From NCBI GenBank assembly GCA_031418215.1, contig JANOXC010000154.1, forward strand, positions 1 to 64,000: a stretch of DNA of 64,000 nt, written 5' to 3'. The position numbers and the translations under genes were made by a program. Source of the DNA: JANOXC01 sp031418215. Its GTDB lineage: Bacteria > Bacteroidota > Bacteroidia > AKYH767-A > OLB10. Under the pieces are notes generated by a model. That model saw only the letters and a list, made by a program, of their open reading frames with translations. It was not told where the DNA came from and did not search any database. This document shows positions 50,773 to 60,093 of the stretch, piece by piece. Each line of letters opens with the position of its first letter. The stretch's first letter is position 1.

Positions 50773-52281
50773 ATGATTAGGTATTTAATGCTGTTACCAT
50801 TTATCATGGCAACTCACCTATCAGACTGTCAAAACAGGAATTCTATCTGGATATTTGGCGATAGTGCCGGAATTAATTTTAGCAATGTAAGTAATCCAAC
50901 GCCTTATTATTCAGTCATGGACGGGAGAGGTAGCTGTGCAAGTATTTGTGATACATCAGGCAATCTATTGTTCTATTCATATAATACTACTGGTTTAGGA
51001 GATAGTGCAACTTATGTCTTAAATTATTTTAATGATACCTTAATAAATGGGTATAAATTATGCGGACAAGGATTATATAATCAAATTACTATTATACAAA
51101 AACCACTCGATTCAAATAAATATTATATTTTTTATTTAGGTACAAATGTGACAGAAGGACTTTATTATTCTATTGTTGATATGTCAGTAAATGTTGGGCA
51201 AGGTGCAATAATTCAAAAAAACATTCAACTTAAAAATAACAGGCAAGGAGATTGCTTGCAAGCGATTAAGCATGCTAATGGTAGAGATTGGTGGATTTTA
51301 TCTAAACCCTCAAGCAATCCAATAACGTCTATAAACAGATTTACAATATTTCTTGTTACAAGTGCTGGAATATCTGCACCAATTAATTATGATTTCAGTA
51401 ATGCCTCGGATATTGATTTCCAAAAAATTGTAATAAATAATAGGGCCACCAAATTAATGGTAATTAATTTCAAGGGATTTATGGCGAAATATGATTTTGA
51501 CCGATGTACGGGTATTGTTTCGAATCAGAATATTATATTTCCTCAACAGCCCAATGGAGTAAGAAATTTTTGGGAGGGCGCATATTCTCCTAATGATAGT
51601 TTATTTTATGCAACTGCTACTTGGTATAGCTTTCCAATTTCAGATACATCACGATTGTTACAATTTAATCTATTTGCAGCTGATATTCCGGGTAGCTGTG
51701 ATACTTTGGCATTTAATAAACATCCTAATATTTATGGTGCATTAAGATTGGGACCGGATAAAAAGATATATATGGCAAATGCGTATGATTGGGGATTCCC
51801 CACCTATCCTTATCCTGATAGCGTATACAATCAATATAATATGAATTTAGGGGTAATTAATTATCCAGACAGTAATGGTCATTCATGCAGTTTCCAACCT
51901 TTTAGTTTTTTTCTTGGAGGAAGACGCAATTATGTTGGATTACCTAACAATCCGAATTATCAGTTGGGGCCTGTTGTAGGTAGTGTTTGTGATAGTTTAA
52001 CATCAGGAATTACAACCAGCCAATTTGAAAATTCAAAGTTATTCACCTTTTATCATCATGACTGGCAAATAGTTTTTATAAATGCACAGGGCCTTGAGGG
52101 AAGAAAATACATATTGAATGTGGTTAATATATTGGGCCATTTGATTTATAAAGAAGAAGGAAATCTTGATTCTCACTACTATACACATGATCTTTCGATG
52201 CAAGGGTTAGCGGATGGTGTTTACATAATTTCATTAGTAACCGATAAGGAAGCGCTATCAGCGAAGTTTGTCCGGCAGTAA
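50773..52281 (+). CDS. T9SS-sorted propeller-like protein, paralogue of 33933-35447
   Basis: A 502-residue protein from the ATG at 50773 (MIRYLMLLPFIMATHLSDCQNRNSIWIFG); an open extension upstream overlaps the previous frame by four bases and lacks a signal peptide. The signal peptide ends LSDC before Gln20. It shares NSIWIFGDSAGINFSN, GRDWWIL, YDFDRCTGIVSNQ and FFLGGRRNYVGLPNNPNYQLGP with its paralogue. The C-terminal ~85 residues look like a diverged type A sorting domain (ILNVVNILGHLIYKEEG ... LADGVYIISLVTDKEA) without the usual PNP motif. Confidence 0.8.
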   Translation: MIRYLMLLPFIMATHLSDCQNRNSIWIFGDSAGINFSNVSNPTPYYSVMDGRGSCASICDTSGNLLFYSYNTTGLGDSATYVLNYFNDTLINGYKLCGQGLYNQITIIQKPLDSNKYYIFYLGTNVTEGLYYSIVDMSVNVGQGAIIQKNIQLKNNRQGDCLQAIKHANGRDWWILSKPSSNPITSINRFTIFLVTSAGISAPINYDFSNASDIDFQKIVINNRATKLMVINFKGFMAKYDFDRCTGIVSNQNIIFPQQPNGVRNFWEGAYSPNDSLFYATATWYSFPISDTSRLLQFNLFAADIPGSCDTLAFNKHPNIYGALRLGPDKKIYMANAYDWGFPTYPYPDSVYNQYNMNLGVINYPDSNGHSCSFQPFSFFLGGRRNYVGLPNNPNYQLGPVVGSVCDSLTSGITTSQFENSKLFTFYHHDWQIVFINAQGLEGRKYILNVVNILGHLIYKEEGNLDSHYYTHDLSMQGLADGVYIISLVTDKEALSAKFVRQ

Positions 52282-52444
52282 GCTAAACAGATTGGAATAT
52301 TTGTGTAATCAGAAAAAAATATTGAATGTCGAACAGGCCTGCCTGACGGCAGTCAGGAAATTCCGAATTCAGAAGTTTTACTATTTGATTTAAAATTTCG
52401 GATTCAATAATATCTGTAACAGAGTTGCATCGTCATGCAACAAA

Positions 52445-53443
52445 TCAGGAAGCATTTCTAAAAACCACTTCCAGTAAAGTCTGACCAACAGCCTTCATGG
52501 TGTTTTTATCAATCTTATCCATGCTGTCGCCATGCGTATGCCAGTACTTCCAAAAATGGGAAGGAGTATTGTAATCGTAGTGAACAATATCAATGCATTT
52601 TATCCCTCCCATTTTATTGATGTAATAGTGGTCATCAATAATACCGGTAGTCTCATCCTGTACAAAATAATCAGAATAACCGGCTGCTGCCGCAGTATGC
52701 CAAACCATATTTACAATATCAGGTGCATATTGCATGGAGGTCCCTTCTTTTGTAAAGGTTCCATGAGCTGCTGCCGTCATGTCTAACAAAATACCAAAGC
52801 GTGCCTGATAACGTTCAACATGTTTGTGTTGTGTCCAATACTGTGAACCATAACAATAAGAATTATCATGTTCCGTTTTACCATAATCTTCCAGGTCGAA
52901 AAATATGATGTCAACTCCTAAATTGGTATTTGATAAAGCTAATTGTCGTGCAATTTCCAATAATGTTCCTACCGGTGCTGCACCATCATTGGCGCCATCA
53001 ATCGGTTTGTCTTTATTAACTGTATCCTGGTCAGCCCAAGGACGTGTATCCCAATGCGCAGTAAATAAAATCCGATTCGCAACTGAAGGATTAAAAGAAC
53101 CGATCATGTTGCGCATCTGCAACACCTTGCCGTCATAAGCGGTGATGGGCGCCTTCTGCTCAATGAAAGTGTCACACCATTGTTTCAGTGAAGCAGCAAG
53201 GTAGTCCCCGCATTTTGTATGTGCAACACTATTGGGGATACGCGGGCCAAAATCAACCTGCACTTTAGTATATATATAAGCTGAATCAGGATTGAAGGAT
53301 GGGACATTAACAACAGGAACGGGCTGTTGTGTTTCCTGCACCTGTTCCTGTTTGGGTGAATTACAAGCAAGGAGAAAAAAGATGAAGACGAAAAAAGAAA
53401 AAGGAGAAATAAATTTTTTAATTCTTACTCCAGGTTGTGCCAT
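52445..53443 (-). CDS. M28-family glutaminyl-peptide cyclotransferase-like lipoprotein
   Basis: A 332-residue lipoprotein (lipobox FFLLAC, Cys27). The catalytic domain has FTAHWDTRPWADQD, DGANDGAAPVGTLLEIARQL (metal Asp), FFDLEDYG (catalytic/metal acidic pair) and the late SHFWKYWHTHGDSMDKI with the metal His. This is the zinc M28 pattern of glutaminyl cyclases rather than of broad aminopeptidases. In Bacteroidota such enzymes form pyroglutamate on secreted proteins whose mature N-terminus is Gln. The 5' end overlaps cysS by 26 bp. A hairpin GTTGCAT/ATGCAAC (52424-52441) follows the stop codon. Confidence 0.85.
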   Translation of the reverse strand: MAQPGVRIKKFISPFSFFVFIFFLLACNSPKQEQVQETQQPVPVVNVPSFNPDSAYIYTKVQVDFGPRIPNSVAHTKCGDYLAASLKQWCDTFIEQKAPITAYDGKVLQMRNMIGSFNPSVANRILFTAHWDTRPWADQDTVNKDKPIDGANDGAAPVGTLLEIARQLALSNTNLGVDIIFFDLEDYGKTEHDNSYCYGSQYWTQHKHVERYQARFGILLDMTAAAHGTFTKEGTSMQYAPDIVNMVWHTAAAAGYSDYFVQDETTGIIDDHYYINKMGGIKCIDIVHYDYNTPSHFWKYWHTHGDSMDKIDKNTMKAVGQTLLEVVFRNAS

Positions 53444-54893
53444 TCTTTTCGTCTTTGATAGTGAAATTCAGTTTTAATAATTCGTCACGTATTTTATCGG
53501 AAGTGGCAAAATCCTTTTTTGTTTTTGCTTCTGCCCTGATATTTAACAATACCTGTATGAGTCCCTCAGTATCATCGGATCCCGTTTTGATTTCAGGTTT
53601 CAACCCGAGTATGTCAATGGCAAAAGAATTCATCAGCGATTTCAAAATCACTTTATCAGCAGCTGTTATTTTTTCAGAGCTTGCATGAACAGAATTAATA
53701 TAGCGTGCAGCATCAAATAAATGAGAGATGGCAATTGCCGTATTCAAATCATCATTCATTGCCGAGTAAAAATCAGTCTTCAGCTTTGCGATATCATATG
53801 TTGATGTATCACTAGAAATCAAACCGTCAATCAAATCCATGGCATTAAACAATCGCATCATCCCTTTCTCTGCAGCTTGTAATCCTTCATTGGAGAAATC
53901 AACGGTACTCCTATAATGTGCCTGTAAAATAAAGAAGCGAACTGTCATAGGTGAATAAGCTTGCGCAAGCAGTTTATGTTCACCGGAAAAAAATTGTTCC
54001 AGGTTGATAAAGTTACCCAACGACTTTCCCATTTTCTGACCGTTGATGGTGATCATGTTATTGTGCATCCAGTAACGGACAGGTGCTTTGCCACAACTTC
54101 CCTTCGACTGTGCAATCTCACTTTCATGATGTGGAAATAATAAATCCATTCCACCTCCGTGTATATCAAATGTTGACCCAAGGTATTTCTGACTCATGGC
54201 AGAACATTCAATATGCCAGCCCGGAAAACCATCACTCCAGGGTGAAGGCCAGCGCATGATATGTTCAGGCTGTGCTTTTTTCCATAATGCAAAATCAACT
54301 GCATTCTGTTTTTCGGCTTGTCCTTCCAACTCACGCTTTTCATTTCCTGCTCCTGCAATCAAATCTTCAACGATACGACCGGACAACTTTCCATAATCAT
54401 TTGTCTTGCTGTATTTCAATACATCAAAATATACGGAGCCATTCGATTCATACGCAAAACCATTATCCATGATTTGTTTAATCATTTCAATCTGTTCAAT
54501 AATATGTCCTGATGCACGAGGTTCAATACTAGGATTTAGAATATTCAATGCGCGCATTGAATCATGAAACATATCCGTATACAATTGTACGATTTCCATC
54601 GGCTCCAATTGTTCCAGTCTTGCCTTTTTTGCAATCTTATCTTCCCCTTCATCAGCATCATTTTCCAAATGGCCAACATCAGTAATGTTGCGCACATAAC
54701 GAACTTTATATCCTAAATGCTGAAGGTAACGATTTAAAACATCGAAGGTGATATAAGGACGCGCATGTCCTAAATGCGGTGCGCCATAAACCGTTGGTCC
54801 GCAGACATACATCCCTGCAAATGGAGGGTTAAGGGGAATAAAATTTTCCTTCTGACGGGTTAATGAATTGGTAATAAATAATGGATGTTCCAT
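53418..54893 (-). CDS. cysS: Cysteine-tRNA ligase
   Basis: A 491-residue class I synthetase. MYVCGPTVYGAPHLGHARPYITFDV carries the zinc Cys and HIGH-like HLGH. The further zinc residues are in GWHIECSAMS and LLFPHHESEIAQS. KMSKS is GQKMGKSLGNFINL. Full length. It is in a minus-strand group with the threonine dehydrogenase-like gene upstream and the M28 gene downstream. Confidence 0.97.
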   Translation of the reverse strand: MEHPLFITNSLTRQKENFIPLNPPFAGMYVCGPTVYGAPHLGHARPYITFDVLNRYLQHLGYKVRYVRNITDVGHLENDADEGEDKIAKKARLEQLEPMEIVQLYTDMFHDSMRALNILNPSIEPRASGHIIEQIEMIKQIMDNGFAYESNGSVYFDVLKYSKTNDYGKLSGRIVEDLIAGAGNEKRELEGQAEKQNAVDFALWKKAQPEHIMRWPSPWSDGFPGWHIECSAMSQKYLGSTFDIHGGGMDLLFPHHESEIAQSKGSCGKAPVRYWMHNNMITINGQKMGKSLGNFINLEQFFSGEHKLLAQAYSPMTVRFFILQAHYRSTVDFSNEGLQAAEKGMMRLFNAMDLIDGLISSDTSTYDIAKLKTDFYSAMNDDLNTAIAISHLFDAARYINSVHASSEKITAADKVILKSLMNSFAIDILGLKPEIKTGSDDTEGLIQVLLNIRAEAKTKKDFATSDKIRDELLKLNFTIKDEKNGTTWSKN

Positions 54894-54946
54894 AATGAGG
54901 TCCCGATTTTTCGGGGAAAAAATTAATTTTCTATATATATAAATTC

Positions 54947-55918
54947 TTAAAGGGTCACAGGATTTTGTTTTTGCAAACGGATGTGTTTAATCATATCACC
55001 TGTCATTCTTTGCAGATCATACTCAGGTTTCCAATTCCAATGTTCACGTGCAACGCTGTCGTCAATTGATCCCGGCCATGAATCAGCAATCTGCTGCCGA
55101 AAATCCGGCTGGTAATTAACACTGAAAGATGGAATGTGTTTTTTGATTTCTGCTGCAATTTCAGCTGGCGTAAAACTGATTCCGGCTAGGTTATAACTCG
55201 ATCTGATTTTGATCTTATCAGCTGAGGCATTCATCAGTTCAAGGGTGCCGCGAATGGCATCAGGCATGTACATCATCGGCAACATTGTATCCGATTTCAA
55301 GTAACACTCATAACTTCCTTTCACAATTGCTTCGTGGAAAATGTCAACTGAATAATCAGTAGTTCCGCCACCTGGATGCGCTTTATAACTAATTAACCCC
55401 GGATAACGAATGCTGCGTACATCAACACCAAATTTGTTATGATAATATTCGCACCAACGTTCGCCAGCCAGTTTACTAATTCCATAAACCGTAGAAGGTT
55501 CCATTACTGTATACTGTGGCGTATCCCTATTAGGTGTTGTCTTTCCAAAAACAGCAATCGAACTGGGCCAGAATATTTTCAACGAAGGATTTTCCCTGGC
55601 AAGTTCCAATATATTAAAGAGCCCTTCCATATTTAATTTCCAGGCTGATTTCAATTTTTGCTCTGCTGTAGCTGAAAGCAGTGCCGCCAAGAGGTATACT
55701 TCTTTTACTTTGTGAATACGGATGATATCGGCTACCGATTTAACATCCAATACATCCATCACATAAAAAGGTCCTGATTCGCGCAAATATCCCTGCTGGT
55801 CTTTTACATCAGAAGCTACCACGCGGCTGCCCCCTAAATTTTCCCTGAGTTGCGTAACAAGGTCAGTACCAATCTGACCTGCTGATCCAATAACTAAAAC
55901 TGTGTCACCCGTATTCAT
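54947..55918 (-). CDS. L-threonine 3-dehydrogenase-like NAD-dependent epimerase/dehydratase (SDR)
   Basis: A 323-residue extended SDR. GSAGQIG at residues 11-17 binds NAD, and YGISKLAGE (Y-x3-K) is the catalytic pair. The segment RYPGLISYKAHPGGGTTDYSVDIFHEA is typical of the SDR-type threonine dehydrogenase that makes 2-amino-3-ketobutyrate, as distinct from the zinc-dependent Tdh. Its partner Kbl is not in the window. It has a strong promoter upstream and leads the group with cysS. Confidence 0.88.
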   Translation of the reverse strand: MNTGDTVLVIGSAGQIGTDLVTQLRENLGGSRVVASDVKDQQGYLRESGPFYVMDVLDVKSVADIIRIHKVKEVYLLAALLSATAEQKLKSAWKLNMEGLFNILELARENPSLKIFWPSSIAVFGKTTPNRDTPQYTVMEPSTVYGISKLAGERWCEYYHNKFGVDVRSIRYPGLISYKAHPGGGTTDYSVDIFHEAIVKGSYECYLKSDTMLPMMYMPDAIRGTLELMNASADKIKIRSSYNLAGISFTPAEIAAEIKKHIPSFSVNYQPDFRQQIADSWPGSIDDSVAREHWNWKPEYDLQRMTGDMIKHIRLQKQNPVTL

Positions 55919-55943
55919 AGCTCGTTTGTTCTGATAAGTCTTG

Positions 55944-55973
55944 CAAAAGTAGAATTATTCCTGCAGCATTCAA
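55944..55973 (-). promoter_or_regulatory. Promoter of threonine dehydrogenase-like/cysS group
   Basis: Minus-strand TTG (55971-55973), 19-base spacer, TACTTTTG (55944-55951). An exact consensus match, 26 bp before the ATG. The divergent YfhO-type gene has its own TACTTTTG at 55986-55993 (+), so the -33 regions of the two genes overlap. Confidence 0.7.
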
Positions 55974-55985
55974 TGTTACCTTCAT

Positions 55986-55993
55986 TACTTTTG
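55986..55993 (+). promoter_or_regulatory. Candidate -7 element for YfhO-type gene
   Basis: TACTTTTG matches TAnnTTTG 11 bp before the ATG at 56004, leaving an unusually short leader. No clear -33 TTG. Confidence 0.4.
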
Positions 55994-56003
55994 AGCAGCT
56001 TTT

Positions 56004-58142
56004 ATGACAAGATTTAAAAAACTATTTCATCGTCTTTCAGTACCCTTATCACTTTTGATATTGGTGCTGGTGGCATATTGGCCTTTAATGGTCTATTGCA
56101 TGAAATTCGACATCCTCGATCAATATCTTCCCTGGCGCTATTTAGTAGGACAATGTCTGCAAAGCGGGCACTTGCCTTTGTGGAATCCATATACCCACTT
56201 GGGCTATCCACTCAATGCCGATCCACAGAGTGGTGCCTGGTATCCAATTGCTTGGTTTATAGGAATGGGATTTGGATACAATATATATTGGATTCAGACT
56301 GAATATTTATTTCATGTATGGTTGGCCGGTTGCGGTATGTTTCTCCTAGTTAAAGAATTGGCAAAAAACGAAAATGTGGCGTGGTTGGCAGGAGCCAGTT
56401 ATCTTCTTTCCGGATTTTTTACCGGTAATGCACAACACCTTACCTGGATCATTAGCGGAGCCTGGGTCCCCTTTATTCTTTGCAATTTCCTGATGATGGC
56501 AAGACTTGGGCACTTGAAATACATTTTATATTGCGCCCTTTGTTTTTTTATGTTGATTACAGGAGGTTATCCTGCATTTACCATTGTTCTATTATATATA
56601 TTGATTGCCCTGAGTATAATAATAATCATCAGGAAATGGCATTTCAATTATCCTATTTTTCCATTTATAAAATCGTTGCTGATTTTTGGTGTTTCCACGA
56701 TTTTGCTGAGTTCCGTTATGCTTGTTTCTATTGCAGATAGCTTTCGTATTGCAGGACGGGCAGAAGGTTTGAGCAGAGAGTTGGCTATGGCAAATCCTTT
56801 CTCACCACAAAGTATGTTGTCGTGGCTGTTCCCTTTAAGTTCCGTGAAAGATGCTGACCTGTTTCAGACTGACCCAAGCATGTCGAACGGATATTTCGGA
56901 TTGATGATGATGGCGGGGTTGTTTATTAGTTTTTTCAGAAAGAAATATTTCCTGGAAAAAGTGATATTGATCGGTAGTTTGTTTTTCCTGATTGCTGCCA
57001 TGGGAAGCTATATGCCATTACGCGGATGGATGTACGATTATATTCCTTTAATGAATCTATTTCGTATGCCAGGACTTTTCCGCTTATTTACCATTATCGG
57101 TTTCATCATGTTAGCTTCCTTCTCTATTGCTGACATATATCAACGAAAAAATGTATCAGCGTCTTTTACAAAACCGTTATTGGCAATTAGTGTTTTACTA
57201 ATTACCGGAATTGTCATTATCATTTTCCGTGGCGCTGAATGGAGCCATTTTAACTCCAATGGTTATGTAAGCGGATTACAAGATTTAAAGTTTAATGAAA
57301 GCATGTTGTTACAGGGCATTGTTCAATTAACTTGTATTGCCTTATTTCTTGTGTTTTTGAAAAACAAAACTGCTTTTTATTTATTGGTCATTGACGGTGT
57401 TCTAGCCTGTTGGCTTTGCGCACCTGTAACAATTGTGAGTACACTTAAAATAACTGATCTGCAGGAAAAAATAAATCAACTTCCTGTTTCATTTCGAATC
57501 CCGGACCTCACACCAATGGATAAAAATGTGGATCGTGATGGTTTCATTGGCCCGCTTTGGTGCAATCTGGGTATTTGGAAAAAGCAACCAATCAAGGATG
57601 GCTATAATAACTTCCAGACAAAAGATTTTCTGCTTTTTGAAAAATCTGCTATTGCAAAATACGTTCTTAAAAATCCAATTATCTATCAATCATTAACGGC
57701 TTCCTTAAGCAAAAAGAGCAATGCTGATTCAATGTTACTCGTCAACGATAGTACCCATTTGCTGTTGGATGAATTAACTTATGAAAACAATGTTGCAGTT
57801 CCGGTAGCAAAAACTCAAATGTCTTTGCCGGAGTTAACTGCATTTTCTCCCTACAAAATTGAAGCATCAGTTGACAATACTGTTGATTGTTATTTCACAC
57901 TTTTACAGCAATATACCACAGGATGGAAGATTTGTATTGATGAAAAAGAAAATATGTCTATGCGTAGTAATGGTCTGTTTATTTCAACAAAGGTGAAAGC
58001 CGGAAAACACAAAATATCCTTTATATACAATGATAAAAAAACAGCGTTTGCATTTTATATGTCTGCCTTCTCATTGCTAGTTGCACTTGTATTATTGGCA
58101 GTAAACAGAAAAACTATTTCAAGTCCTTCCCCATATTTTTAA
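56004..58142 (+). CDS. YfhO-type multi-pass membrane protein
   Basis: A 712-residue protein with about 12 membrane helices in its first 470 residues and a last helix near the C-terminus. The N-terminus has FDILDQYLPWRYLVGQCLQSGHLPLWNPYTHLGYPLNADPQSGAWYP, the conserved YfhO/GT-C-like luminal loop. A C-terminal soluble part (about 480-680, YTTGWKICIDEKE, VKAGKHKISFIY) resembles the YfhO beta-rich end. These proteins are linked to lipid-sugar transfer or teichoic-like glycosylation. Substrate unknown. Its 3' end overlaps the converging gene by 29 bp. Confidence 0.85.
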   Translation: MTRFKKLFHRLSVPLSLLILVLVAYWPLMVYCMKFDILDQYLPWRYLVGQCLQSGHLPLWNPYTHLGYPLNADPQSGAWYPIAWFIGMGFGYNIYWIQTEYLFHVWLAGCGMFLLVKELAKNENVAWLAGASYLLSGFFTGNAQHLTWIISGAWVPFILCNFLMMARLGHLKYILYCALCFFMLITGGYPAFTIVLLYILIALSIIIIIRKWHFNYPIFPFIKSLLIFGVSTILLSSVMLVSIADSFRIAGRAEGLSRELAMANPFSPQSMLSWLFPLSSVKDADLFQTDPSMSNGYFGLMMMAGLFISFFRKKYFLEKVILIGSLFFLIAAMGSYMPLRGWMYDYIPLMNLFRMPGLFRLFTIIGFIMLASFSIADIYQRKNVSASFTKPLLAISVLLITGIVIIIFRGAEWSHFNSNGYVSGLQDLKFNESMLLQGIVQLTCIALFLVFLKNKTAFYLLVIDGVLACWLCAPVTIVSTLKITDLQEKINQLPVSFRIPDLTPMDKNVDRDGFIGPLWCNLGIWKKQPIKDGYNNFQTKDFLLFEKSAIAKYVLKNPIIYQSLTASLSKKSNADSMLLVNDSTHLLLDELTYENNVAVPVAKTQMSLPELTAFSPYKIEASVDNTVDCYFTLLQQYTTGWKICIDEKENMSMRSNGLFISTKVKAGKHKISFIYNDKKTAFAFYMSAFSLLVALVLLAVNRKTISSPSPYF

Positions 58143-58776
58143 TGGTTTCAAGATTAGTTTTTTGTTCATCAATATCCTTATTCAGGCCTGTCTGCTGCTC
58201 CTTTATTTCTTTTTGCTCTCTTTCATTTTCAGCTATCTTAACTTTCATTTTTTCAATATCAGATACAAGTCGTTCATCTTTTTTCTGCAGGTTCTGCAAT
58301 TGCACCATTTTTACAGATAGCAACTTAGTGGCAATACTAATCTTGTTATCAAGCTCATTTTTTGCAATAGGTGTTGCAAAATCATTAAGTATTCGTTCCA
58401 ATAATTTCGCATCGCCGGCAAAAGTTGCGGGAGCAATATAAGTACCCTGTTTTCTGAAGGCAGATGTTAACAAAACACCTCCCGGAGCCTCTTCTATTTT
58501 TGAAAAAATCTGTAATGTATCAGGCCCAATGGCATTGATCATTGCATTTTGTCCGCTAATGCCATCTTTATTACTTTTTACTCTTGCATTATTATCTTTT
58601 AAGAAACCAACCCATTTTTTCTCCACTGTCTTTGTTGAAGCATGTGGAATAAAAACAGCGAATGCTGAATTATAACCATCATCCATTTTCATTGAAGTAT
58701 TTTCAACTGTTACCTTCTGTGCTGCTGAATCTGAAATTGCAAATGCAATAAAGAGTACGACTAAAATGTTTTTCAT
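58114..58776 (-). CDS. Secreted coiled-coil protein of unknown function
   Basis: A 220-residue protein with a signal peptide (MKNILVVLFIAFAISDSAA before Gln20). The first half is mixed alpha/beta with FAVFIPHASTKTVEKKWVGFLKDNNARVKSNK. The last ~90 residues form a long Lys/Glu coiled coil (VQLQNLQKKDERLVSDIEKMKVKIAENEREQKEIKEQQTGL). No named family is recognised, though similar short secreted proteins occur in Bacteroidota. The end converges on the YfhO-type gene with a 29-bp overlap. Confidence 0.8.
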   Translation of the reverse strand: MKNILVVLFIAFAISDSAAQKVTVENTSMKMDDGYNSAFAVFIPHASTKTVEKKWVGFLKDNNARVKSNKDGISGQNAMINAIGPDTLQIFSKIEEAPGGVLLTSAFRKQGTYIAPATFAGDAKLLERILNDFATPIAKNELDNKISIATKLLSVKMVQLQNLQKKDERLVSDIEKMKVKIAENEREQKEIKEQQTGLNKDIDEQKTNLETIKNMGKDLK

Positions 58777-58923
58777 CATTTACTTATTTTTGATATTAAA
58801 CCAATTAGAACTAGTAGTTGACTTTTCACTTCTTAATTATTTTGCATTACTATTTTTAAAAAATATGCTCATGATTGCTTAGTGTTTTACAATCAACAAA
58901 CAATTAATATTTCCCTAGCCTAT

Positions 58924-59289
58924 TCATTCACTTGATATTATTTTATCAATGTAATAGTTTGAATCCCCTCTCCATGGCAGATGACTTCTCTTTTGTTCAT
59001 AATGAAGTGTAACATGCTTCCCTTCAAGATTAAACAACACGCCGGCTATGCTGTCATTTTTTACAGAGAAGTAAAATTTTTCCGATGCAATGGTAGTGTT
59101 GCCGGTGGTAGTAATGCTACTCATGATCAGCTCTCCTTCGTACGTTTTAAAGATATTACCCTTTTTCGAAAACTTTTGCAGGATGCCCGCGCGATTGCCT
59201 TCGCTATAAGTGTTATAGTAGTTCCAATAAACAAGAAAAGCAAGTAAAACAATTAATATGATGGTTCCCCAGATTAGAAATTTCTTCAT
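58924..59289 (-). CDS. Conserved Bacteroidota single-helix protein
   Basis: A 121-residue protein with one N-terminal membrane helix (residues 4-22) and then YYNTYSEGNRAGILQKFSKKGNIFKTYEGELIMSS, FSVKNDSIAGVLFNLEGKHVTLHYEQKRSHLPWRGDSNYYIDKI. This pattern (YSEGxRAGxLxKxSxKGxxFKTYEGEL) recurs in Bacteroidota proteins, some of which are annotated, without good reason, as 6-phosphogluconate dehydrogenase. It is not an enzyme of that family. Function unknown; periplasmic side predicted. Confidence 0.75.
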   Translation of the reverse strand: MKKFLIWGTIILIVLLAFLVYWNYYNTYSEGNRAGILQKFSKKGNIFKTYEGELIMSSITTTGNTTIASEKFYFSVKNDSIAGVLFNLEGKHVTLHYEQKRSHLPWRGDSNYYIDKIISSE

Positions 59290-59383
59290 ATGTTATAACT
59301 ATAAGAGTATAAAATTAATATAAATCCAACAGATTACAAGGCCATTAATTCTTCTTAAAGTAGTATAGTTAAATAGTTTGAAA

Positions 59384-59974
59384 TTATTGATGTTTGGTTT
59401 CAGTTACACCGCCGGAAATCACAAACTTCATCATGTCGGTTCCTGAAGCATCAATGCGTGAGATATTTTCTTTAGTTACAATGACTAACTGACCGTTAAA
59501 CCCATAACTGAAGGGCAGATATACAGCAATTAAATTTTGTGGCAACCCAATTTCCGTTAAATCATCTTCTGTAACAAAACCGATGCGGTGCACCTTAGGG
59601 TTTTCGTTCATGGTAACCAATACCGGCTGCGTAAAGCGTTTTTTCTCCCCAACAAATGCTTCAATTAAATCTTTCACTGAGCCATAAATTAATTTTAGCA
59701 TCGGTGTCCGCTCAATGAATGATTCCATCATAGCAAAGACCGGATTCCTTACAAAACGGGTTCCTACATAACCAAAAAAGGTAATCGTTACCAATATAAC
59801 GAGGATGCCTAGTCCGGGTAATGTGATTCCTTTTGTACCGGGAACAGGGATATCAATCTGTATCGGCAATAAACCATCCATCCATACTACAGCATTGATC
59901 ACAACATAAAATGTAACAACAATAGGTACAACGAATAATAATCCTTGCAAGAAAAAATTGACTAGCTTCTTCAT
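59384..59974 (-). CDS. DUF502 family inner-membrane protein
   Basis: A 196-residue protein from the ATG at 59972-59974 (MKKLVNFFLQGLLFVVPIVVTFYVV). Two membrane helices (about residues 7-30 and 55-78) are joined by the DUF502 loop (PIQIDIPVPGTKGITLPGLGILV). A soluble C-terminal part has FIERTPMLKLIYGSVKDLIEAF and LIAVYLPFSYGFNGQLVIV. The role is unknown, though plant homologues are linked to membrane traffic. The longer frame upstream runs through a repeat and is not used. Confidence 0.88.
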   Translation of the reverse strand: MKKLVNFFLQGLLFVVPIVVTFYVVINAVVWMDGLLPIQIDIPVPGTKGITLPGLGILVILVTITFFGYVGTRFVRNPVFAMMESFIERTPMLKLIYGSVKDLIEAFVGEKKRFTQPVLVTMNENPKVHRIGFVTEDDLTEIGLPQNLIAVYLPFSYGFNGQLVIVTKENISRIDASGTDMMKFVISGGVTETKHQ

Positions 59975-59996
59975 TTTTTTTAGATTGGAGCCTGGA

Positions 59997-60044
59997 GTTC
60001 GGCGTTCGGAGAGGAATTTTATTTTAAGTCTCCGAACTCCGAAC
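59997..60044. repeat. Inverted repeat with arms GTTCGGCGTTCGGAGA
   Basis: GTTCGGCGTTCGGAGA (59997-60012) and TCTCCGAACTCCGAAC (60029-60044) pair over 16 bp with one mismatch, loop of 16. It lies upstream of the DUF502 gene. A separate short direct repeat (GTGCTGGGTTC, twice within 60471-60501) is near the next gene. Confidence 0.75.
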
Positions 60045-60093
60045 AAACAACTCCCGACTATTTGCAAATATCAGTGAAAAATAGAATACGAAA

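Noticed and set aside
54900..54925. Terminator call at the CCCGATTTTTCGGG hairpin before cysS
   Set aside because: The stem is only five base pairs and no T run follows it in the minus-strand direction, so it is left as an unassigned hairpin.
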